Source: Amaurobius ferox
Taxonomy: Eukaryota; Arthropoda; Arachnida; Araneae; Amaurobiidae
Length of the DNA stretch: 64,000 nt
NCBI GenBank assembly: GCA_951213105.1
Contig: OX578142.1
Coordinates: 118,412,354 to 118,476,353, forward strand
Direction: 5' to 3'
Part shown: positions 56,776-64,000 of the stretch, piece by piece
Layout of the letters: every line of letters starts with the position of its first letter
Numbering within the stretch: position 1 is the stretch's first letter
Notes under the pieces: model-generated
Database searches by the model: none
What the model saw: only the letters and a program-made list of their open reading frames with translations
What the model was told of the DNA's origin: nothing
Program-made: the position numbers and the translations under genes

Positions 56776-57450
56776 TGGAATTGTAGACTGTGAATTTTAT
56801 CACCCGATGAAGACTCACTTGAATGGTGAGCCTAACATCATATGCATCAAATGCCGGCTCGCAAGATTTATTACATTTGTTTATTTAATTATTTAAAGAA
56901 CAGAAATTGATTATCTATAATGTTTTATAATCAAAATTTGAAATTCTATTTCAAATGTACTTCGAATGCTCGCCCTCGTTCTTTGGACCATCCCTCCTTA
57001 ATTTATAAAGTGTATAATTATTTCATGTTTTGCCACTCTGATTGAATTTTGCCGCTCTGAAGCCTGTGGCATTTGGATAAGATCTTTTGCATCTGAGTCC
57101 TGTGGCGTGCTGATAAAGATTCAGTTTATGTGATTTGATAACTCCATACATAACTTTAATCAATGATTTTCTTTAACTTCTAAATTCTTGTGTGTTTATT
57201 TTGATTATTCGGTGATTTTGTTTTATTTAATACTTTTTCTGGAGATGAAAACGTTCTTTTCAAGGTAAGGGTTTTGGTTTTAAATGTTTTTAAATGTTTC
57301 GGTTCTTCTGTGTTTCGGGCAGGTCATCTTGGAAATTTACTTCCCCGGACAGGAGGGTGAACCTAAGTGGTTATTTGCGGTTTGTTATGGTACTGGTGCT
57401 TGTGTTTTCTAAATTTCAAATTTGAGGATGTCAAGTTCCGCGCTTTTATA

Positions 57451-58135
57451 GTATACAAAAATTATCTTCACAGACAGATCTGACGAATAAAACATCTTGG
57501 TCCCTTTGTAAACAAATTCACAAAATATATGAAATTAAATCAATATATGTAAAAATAATAGTGCTAAAATTGTATGGAAAGATAATATCGTACTACTTAT
57601 ATTCTCGTAGATTAGAAAATAACCCGTACCACAATCTATGTGTTTTAACCGTTTTGCCAAATAAATCAGATGGCGTAATAAAATAAAAATATCAATAATC
57701 CCAGTAATCTTTAAATTTGAAGGCCGTAATGGATATGATCCAGTCAAAAATGCAATTTCGATAAAATTTATTTTATATACATTTCCTTATTATTTAAATC
57801 GGAAAAGATTCAATAAAAATCGCCTGCCCATAAACTCATTGGATATAAACCCATTACCAAGTGATATAATATCATGTTCTTCAAGTAAATTGGCAAGAAA
57901 ATATCGTCTGAATAAGGCTACGTCTATGGGAGGTTTAACTGTATGTTTTTAATTAATATCTACACCAACCCTGGTCATGGAAACTCGAAAAATTGACTAA
58001 ATTTTAAGTGAGTCTATTCCAAGACCATCCACAAGATTTCATGAAATTCGCTTCAGCCGTTCTCCAGTGATGATGAGACAAACATACAGACAGACAGTAG
58101 ACAGACAGATTTTCAGTTTTTCTATATAGGTTATC
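57451..58135 (+). repeat. R4 repeat, copy 4, third fragment (3' end)
   Basis: It resumes R4 after the GC-rich insert: AATTATCTTCACAGACAGAT, TGACGAATAAAACATCTTGG, a middle deletion, then CTTCAGCCGTTCTCCAGTG, GACAAACATACAGACAGACA and TTTTCTATATAGG. Confidence 0.7.
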
Positions 58136-59802
58136 CAATATGAACTCTAACTTTTATAATACTTGTCTCCCAGTTAATCCATTATTAATTAACACAATTG
58201 CTTCGTCTACATTTGAAAAAAATATATATATATATATATAGCTCCATAGTAGGAAATAGGAGAGCATTTGTTCTCGTTCGCACGTATAAACAAGCATTGT
58301 TTGCATTATTTAATAGGTGTGCCAATAGAAATTTAATTATGACATAGCTGTTTTAATTGTTGTGGGCGTAATTGTAGACGGATTGCAATCTTGCTTCTTT
58401 TAAATTGTACCTCAAAATGCAAACTATCTATTTCTTATAAATATTTATAAACAGATAAGATAATAGCATTCCTTTTAAATTTGTGTATCCTTCAAAGCAG
58501 AAAACAGAAGGTTAAGTTAGACAAAATATAAGAAATTTTAACCGATTGAGACTGAAAACATTGAAAATGGTTTAATAGCTAGCAGTAATATTAGTAGGAT
58601 ATTTTGATGTTCCACATCAGAACGTTATTAAAAATATTATAAACCCTTGCTTCAATTTAAAATGCACGTATAATTTTGAAAAAAAAATGTACCTATAATA
58701 TATTTAAACTGAAATGATGATTTGTTTTATTATGAGTATGAAAATGCTCTTTTTATCAATCTAAGTAAAAACTCTTATCAAGTTAATCGTAAAATTGGCG
58801 AGGGAATCTTTTAATGTCTTCATGAATAAATTTGCATTACAGAACAAAACATTTGTTTTACAAGTGCAAAAACAGGAAATTAGCTTAACTTTTTAGCATA
58901 AATAACATTATACAGTGAAAAGTAATTAAAGTAATATAAACGTATAAGCCTTTCATTTAGTGGAAGTGCTTTATGGCATCATATAAATCAACTTACATAT
59001 GAAACATTTAAAAATATTCATTTCATGTTAAAAACTTATCACTTTTAAATTGAATTCTGAATGTAGTATAAAATGGAAATTTAGCATTTTTATACAAATT
59101 AAACAAAGTAATTTTGAAATATTGTTTTAATTTAAATATAATCTAAAAGTATCAAATATACTTGAATAATTTCTTTTAAAGCTTAATACCTAATTGCCAT
59201 CAAAGTTGTAAGATTAAAATTTCTTGGAAGCAAATATTAATTCTAAATATTAATATTTTTATTTCTTCGTGCTCAATAATATTAGTCTCTATTTAACTAG
59301 ATATGGCAGCTTCATGCAATATATACAATAGTAATAAAATAAGATTAAATTTGAAAATGCTGCAAATATTTCTTAAATACTCGTTAGATATGTATCATTC
59401 CAGCATTAGTTAGTTCACTTGAAAAAAATATACAAAAGTGTTAAAATTATTAAAATAAAAAAAATGACTAACGTAGTTTTTCTATATTTATCGGTACTTA
59501 CAGCAGAAATTGCAGAACAAAATTCTATCTTAATTGTTTCTGCATCAAATTAGGAATATATTTGCTTTCATCGCATGGCAGCCGAGCATATACTTCAGTT
59601 AAAAGAAACGGTCCATCTTAACTTAGTTATGCCTGTCATTATATGATAAATATATTAAAGTGGTATGTCTTTTATCCCTATTTTTCTTTACTAGCTCTGA
59701 ACAGTAAAAATGCATCAACAAATAAAATAATAATTACACAACCGCTCTGTCGTATATTCTTTTCATGTTTTCTCAAAAAGTTTACAAGATTCAAATTAAA
59801 AT
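58136..59802. other. AT-rich sequence, no gene seen
   Basis: Short TA run at about 58221-58240. Otherwise plain AT-rich sequence without open frames, RNA genes or repeat matches. Confidence 0.4.
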
Positions 59803-60385
59803 ATCTAATGTAGGCAGCGCATGACTGTCTGTCCTTATATAAGGCAATGAATTTAATTCTTTCACGGTGAAAAATGTATGTATAGGATAATAAGGCACAA
59901 GTGTTTAACATTGAATTGTATATTTGGCGTTTTCCGTATGATACAATGTAAAATCGTTTCAAAGTCCGCAATAAACTTCACGCAATTCTAATTTGACAAT
60001 TATCATCAATTTGATAATTAATAATGACAATTAATAGTTTGACAATTATTATTGACAATTAATACTAATTTGAAAATTAATATTGATAACACCCACAATA
60101 AACATAATAATCCATACATTAAAATATTTGAATAATTAATTCATCAATGTGGAGTCATTTTCGTTAACCTACCGTCATTTTCTGAAATTCTAACGCTATT
60201 TTCATAAATCTGGAGTGAAATATCGTCACGTTGGCAATATTTTCCTGAATGAGTCACTAAATTCTCCGAATTTATTGCCAAGCGTTACAGACAAAAAGAG
60301 AGCAGAGCATTTCATATATGTAAATGACTATTGGAGAACTGTTAGGCATCAAAATATAAAACTATTACACAAAGTATCTTCTCCG
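59803..60385 (-). mobile_element. R2 element, copy d (3' part)
   Basis: The complement ends in the R2 3' pattern: TAAATTCATTGCCTTATATA, GCATGACTGTC-like replacement and CTGCCTACATTAG. It includes the CTTGGCAATAAATTCGGAG and TAACGCTTGGC-type motifs shared with R2b (18705-18830). A TTGACAATTA-type short repeat has expanded at about 59992-60075. The 5' half is absent. Confidence 0.6.
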
Positions 60386-60404
60386 GCCATACATTAAACT
60401 GCCA

Positions 60405-60495
60405 TAAACCCCTGGGTTGGCTGTATGGTCTGGGCCTTTCACAAAGTATCTTCTTTAGCCTTAGGGTTGGTCGTGTGGTCTGGGGCTTCAACAAA
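60405..60495 (+). repeat. Two SINE tail-like remnants
   Basis: GGTTGGCTGTATGGTCTGGG and GGTTGGTCGTGTGGTCTGGG, then GCTTCAACAA, resemble the SINE tail. Both follow a CACAAAGTATCTTCT phrase, so this is a tandem duplication of about 60 bp that includes a tail remnant. Confidence 0.45.
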
Positions 60496-60504
60496 TTAAC
60501 TCCT

Positions 60505-60845
60505 GGGCGCGGTAGCTCAGTGTTAGCCAGCGAGAATTTCAGGTTCGATTCCCTCCGCTGCCTAAACAGCCGCCGTGTTCACGCGGAGTACGATCACGTT
60601 AAGCATGTTGGTCTTTGAGTCTTTACGCGAGGTTGGTGGCAGGGGAAGGAGGGTACGGTCTCTGCGGATGCCTCCCTCACTGGGCTACTGTCTAAATTGG
60701 GTGGCTCTTCCCAGCCGTCCAAATAGTTACCTTACACCTTTCTGGTAGGTCGGAAGTCCTTCCGAGAGATTGGTGGTAGGGTAAGGAGGGTGCGGTCCCT
60801 GTGGATACCTCCCACACTAGGTTCCGGTCTAAATTGGTATGGAGA
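60505..60845 (+). mobile_element. tRNA-headed SINE with duplicated body (chimera)
   Basis: The head at 60505-60562 is tRNA-like: GGGCGCGGTAGCTCAGTG and box B GGTTCGATTCCC, with acceptor ends that pair at five of seven positions; the anticodon arm is missing. The family body follows from GCCGCCGTGTTCACGCGGAG (60569) to GGTAGGTCGG (60752). A second partial body then starts abruptly at AAGTCCTTCCGAGAGATTGG (60753) and runs to the GGTTCCGGTCTAAATTGG segment. The tail is lost. No clear target-site duplication is seen. Confidence 0.8.
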
Positions 60846-61280
60846 TTGTCGCGGTGCCTTAAAATTTCATTATTAATTTTAACGTCATTAAACTAATATT
60901 ATACTATATATTATACTATATATTATAATATATTATCCCAATATATTATACAGGTAAAGTAAAATTAACTCGCCATCTGAAACAAAAGTTGTGCCAAATT
61001 CTTCAAGTTCGGATTAGGAGGCAAGGTATAGAGATTAAATATTCATAGAAGTATGTTGTCTATCTCTTTACCTAAATACTGCTTTTTACGACAATGTTTG
61101 CAATATATAAAGCCGTAGTTCAAACAACCCATGCGGGAAAAATCGACAATAATAAGATAAATCATATAGTTAAAATGTTGTACCAAGTTTTAACCTGGAT
61201 GAATATACGTCTCATAAGAACTGGATATATGAAAGGTGCGTAAACTGTCTTTTCGGGAGCGAGTTTCTTAGTTCCTTATA
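60846..61280. other. AT-rich sequence, no gene seen
   Basis: A TATATTATA-rich stretch at 60897-60950; nothing else is recognised. Confidence 0.4.
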
Positions 61281-61960
61281 ATAAAAAAATATGATGTGCG
61301 CAGAACATAACTTTCATTATATAATGCAATGAATTTACTACTTCCTTCACAGTGAAAATATGATGTATAAGATCCACGGCATAGTGTTTTTAACGTTTAA
61401 TTGCACATTTAGTGCTTTTTCGGAAGGCAACATGTAAAACTATTTTGAAGTACCCAATTAACTTATATTTCACGCATTTCTAAATTTACAATTATCAATT
61501 TTGATAGCAAGTAATATAATACATATATTAAAATATTTAATAATTGATGCATCAATTTGGAGTCATTTTCTTTAGCTTAGAGTTAGTTTTGCAAATTTGG
61601 CGAAATTTTCGTCAATCTGGAGCGAAATATTGCCAAGTAGACTAAATTTTGCTAGATTATTCGCTAAGTTCTCCAATTGTATCTCCAACCGTTACAGACA
61701 AAGGTAGAGAAGAACATTTCGGATATACTAGAAGGTATACACGTTGTATGACGGAATTCAAAATTTTCAAAACATTGCCTCCAATTAACGTCATTTTTAT
61801 CAAATTGGCGACATTTTTATAACTTTTGCAATATTTTCGTCAATTTAGCAACATTTTAAAAAGTCGTTAGCCTTCAAACTCATTAGACTTCAAAGTATGT
61901 GTATCATCTGTGTTTTACAAACTTTTAGTTGCCCGAAATCATGAATAAAGTTATACATCA
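61281..61960 (-). mobile_element. R2 element, copy e (3' part)
   Basis: The complement ends TAAATTCATTGCATTATATA, then a mutated GGAAAGTCATG equivalent and CTGCGCACATCA. It contains the TTGGCGACATTTTT and CGTCAATTTGGC-type module (about 61550-61870), also found in R2b, R2c and R4. Like copy d it lacks the 5' hairpin end. Confidence 0.6.
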
Positions 61961-61974
61961 AACTTCTGAGATGC

Positions 61975-62275
61975 AATTAGATATCCTCCGCAAATATATG
62001 TCGCACCATTCGAAAATGCCCCTCTAACCTCCTACAGATTTAAATGTACTGTCTCCAGTGACTTACCACAAAAGATAAGCAATGAATATTGGACTATTAT
62101 CTTAACCAAATGAAGACTTTACTCATCAAATTACAATAAATCAGCCCCAATCGATCAATAAAGCCAGAGCTTTCGTCTTAACTACCTATTATTCCTCGCC
62201 CACTAGGATAAGATTTCGGTAGAAAAATCTGAAATCGATGCAATCGTAATTTTTTCTTTTATGCTGAAAGTTGTA
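61975..62275 (+). repeat. R9 repeat, copy a
   Basis: It is collinear with 63390-63612: GACTTACCACAAAAGATAA, GCAATGAATATTGGACTATT, ACTCATCAAA, CTTAACTACCT and CATCGATGCAA-type strings are shared, about 1.36 kb apart in the same orientation. Each copy lies next to an R2 element. Confidence 0.6.
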
Positions 62276-63389
62276 ATGAAGACCCATCAGATGGTAATGA
62301 TATTGTCTCTTGACGCGGATTTCGCAGCTTTCAGGTTATGAAAGAAGAGGTGGACGTAGCTTTCGGAAAATATGTTTAAAAATCTACAGAAATAGTGCAC
62401 GGAATATTTCTAATAAAGCTTAGACAGAGAGAGAGAGTAAGTTTCATCAATGGTGCAAACAAAGAGTACCGTGCCGTTCGAATGATACTGATAAATTTTT
62501 ATATGGTTTAATAAATAATACTGATAAAATAAAGAACCTGATTTATGATAATGTCTGATAACATCTACATTCAATAGAAATAAATGAAACTGTTTAAAAA
62601 ACTGTATGTAAGAATATTCAAGGGAATGTTTAATATGGCATATGTAACCCAGCTGGCTGCATAAATGGATACAATCTAGAAGACCTGGGTTTGATTCCTC
62701 TTTCTACCTAATTGATATTTTGTGAAGGAAAACAATCTTAAAAATCATACAAATAATTAATCGTTTTGATAAGAAAAATATTTTTCAAATATATTTTGAA
62801 TCAAATTTATTGTAACATTCAATATTTTGATATAAGAAAAGTGCTTGGAAAATATTTAATTACGTTTGCTTTCAACATGGAAAATTGTTGGAATTTATAT
62901 AGAAACAAACTATTTAAATGCCTTTTATATCTAGAAGTCAACATTTAAACGCATTAAATTTTTCTTTATTGATTTTATTTAGTCTATTTTTTAATTATAA
63001 AATATTTTTTTAGTATAAATATTTATTCATATTTTCAAAATCGTTATTCTTCAAAATACAAAAATTATTTCTTGGTAAAACGCCCATTGTTTTTTGCATA
63101 ATAAAGTTTAAATATTCGTCAGGAAGATAAAATTTATCAACTCCATGTTAAATTGAATTATACGAAAAAACTATTCTGTACCTATACTAAAATCACGCTA
63201 TTTTTTATCTCCGATAGCAATGGCATCTTGCATCCTTTAGGTATCTCTATCCAATTAATTATTCACGTTATTTGTTGTCAGAGATGAAAAATAAGAGCAG
63301 TCACTTCAATTCCTAGACAATATCTCCTGTACTTCGTGAGGAAACTTTGTCTCCATTAAAAATATCTCCTTCTAGCTTTTCTTCGAATA
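62276..63389. other. AT-rich sequence with a weak tRNA-like remnant
   Basis: At 62645-62712 an AGCTGGCTGCATAAATGG stretch is followed by a box-B-like GGGTTTGATTCC. The folding is poor. The rest shows no gene. Confidence 0.3.
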
Positions 63390-63612
63390 CTTTTAATGCC
63401 CTGTTTTTACTGACTTACCACAAAAGATAAACAATGAATATCGGACTATTCTCCCAATTGAGACTATACTCATCAAAGTACGATTTATCAGTCAGTTTTA
63501 ATTAATGTAGTCAGCACTTCAGACTTAACTACCTGTTAGTACTCGACAGCTTGGATGAAAAATTTCAGTTATAAATGTGACATCGATGCAACTTTTTTCT
63601 TCTTTTTCCCGG
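63390..63612 (+). repeat. R9 repeat, copy b
   Basis: The second copy of R9, with GACTTACCACAAAAGATAA, ACAATGAATATCGGACTATT, ATACTCATCAAAG and GACTTAACTACCTGTTAG. It ends about 10 bp before the R2 copy at 63623. Confidence 0.6.
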
Positions 63613-63622
63613 AATCTTATAT

Positions 63623-64000
63623 AAAAAAATCTGATGTGGGCAGCACATGACTTTTCTTATATAATGCAATGAATTTACTACTTTTACAGTTAAAAAAATA
63701 TTATTCTTATAGTAGATACTTATATTCTTTCCAACATATTGAATTTTCTTCAATTAGTCGCCATTTTCATTGATGTAGCGTCATTTTTATCCATTTGGCG
63801 AGATTTTCGTCAATTTGGCAACATTTAAAAAGTCGCCAAGTTGGCGACATTCCTCCAAATTTGTCGCCAAAATCTCGCTAAGCGTTATGGACGGAGAAAT
63901 AAGTTATTCTCACAGCAGATAAATGACTATTGGCGATCAAATACAAAATTATTACTCAAAGTATCTTTTCTCGTGAATGGAACGAGTTATATCTACGAGA
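63623..64000 (-). mobile_element. R2 element, copy c (runs off the right edge)
   Basis: The complement ends with TATATAAGAAAAGTCATGTG, then CTGCCCACATCAG and a T run, the R2 3' end. The rest aligns with 18560-18900 of R2b with few changes, including the TTGGCGACATT module and TCTCGCCAAATGGATAAAAA. Its 5' end lies beyond base 64000. It is the R2 copy closest to R2b. Confidence 0.8.

Larger units (their letters stand above)
55430..57450. mobile_element. GC-rich 2.0-kb insertion in R4 copy 4, possible solo LTR
   Basis: The block starts TGTATTGTCGGGATTCGACC and ends AAGTTCCGCGCTTTTATA. It is flanked by a 4-bp duplication GTAT (55426-55429 and 57451-57454). R4 sequence is continuous across the insert if the block and one GTAT are removed. 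The block is far richer in G and C than its surroundings (55750-56770), with a C run at 55984-55997. Overlapping minus-strand frames at 55720-56667 look like by-products of GC content; I recognise no domain. A 4-bp duplication and the TG start fit an LTR retrotransposon relic. A 2-kb solo LTR would be long, and the end is not the usual CA. Confidence 0.55.

Overview
This window looks like non-coding, repeat-dominated DNA from a large arthropod genome. A chelicerate, probably a spider, is my best guess. It is strongly AT-rich and has no ribosome-binding sites, operons or long open frames. It holds decayed Tc1/mariner transposons, a Penelope-like reverse transcriptase, a SINE with a 5S rRNA-derived head, tRNA-derived repeats and many microsatellites. 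The spider guess rests on the general look of the repeat families as I remember them, not on a database match. I found no host protein-coding gene I would defend; almost all short open frames are chance frames or lie inside mobile-element relics. The labels R1 to R9 are local names for repeat families recognised only by comparing the window with itself.

Layout. 1-1580: two head-to-tail copies of R1, which has a 3' terminal hairpin. 2.2-13 kb: direct duplications, R5 and R6 repeats, a SINE relic, a cluster of TGACGTCA-like sites (6.7-7.1 kb) and a dead Tc1 element (9.5-10.7 kb). 13-19.4 kb: a 262-bp tandem duplication, two R2 elements (14.2 and 18.0 kb) and a 1.66-kb Tc-type element with long inverted termini (15.6-17.3 kb), which carries a SINE fragment and a 35-bp tandem array. 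22-25 kb: a 188-bp duplication and three tRNA-derived units. 25.3-27 kb: R3 on the minus strand. 27.9-28.7 kb and 34.7-35.8 kb: further R1 copies. 30.0-30.6 kb: a 24-bp periodic array and a perfect hairpin. 33.2-33.6 kb: a SINE with 5S head, tRNA-like segment, body and perfect target-site duplications. 39.9-44.1 kb: a Tc1 element split by a cluster of R3 copies, followed by two perfect palindromes. 44.4-45.8 kb: a Tc1 element with both termini. 45.9-47.7 kb: two Penelope-like fragments joined head to head. 48.25-58.1 kb: an array of R4 copies invaded by a mariner (itself hit by a SINE) and by a 2-kb GC-rich block with 4-bp duplications. 59.8-64 kb: three minus-strand R2 copies, a tRNA-headed SINE chimera and R9 repeats.

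How the parts relate. The elements form nested layers that give a relative chronology, for example SINE into mariner into R4. None of the transposases or reverse transcriptases seen is intact. The most interesting observations are structural: R2 copies with different end sequences keep a 12-14 bp complementarity between their own two ends; R4 copies carry a long hairpin with a compensatory change; R1 has a conserved 3' stem-loop and tandem copies; and all four SINE insertions with clear duplications lie at ACAC-containing sites.
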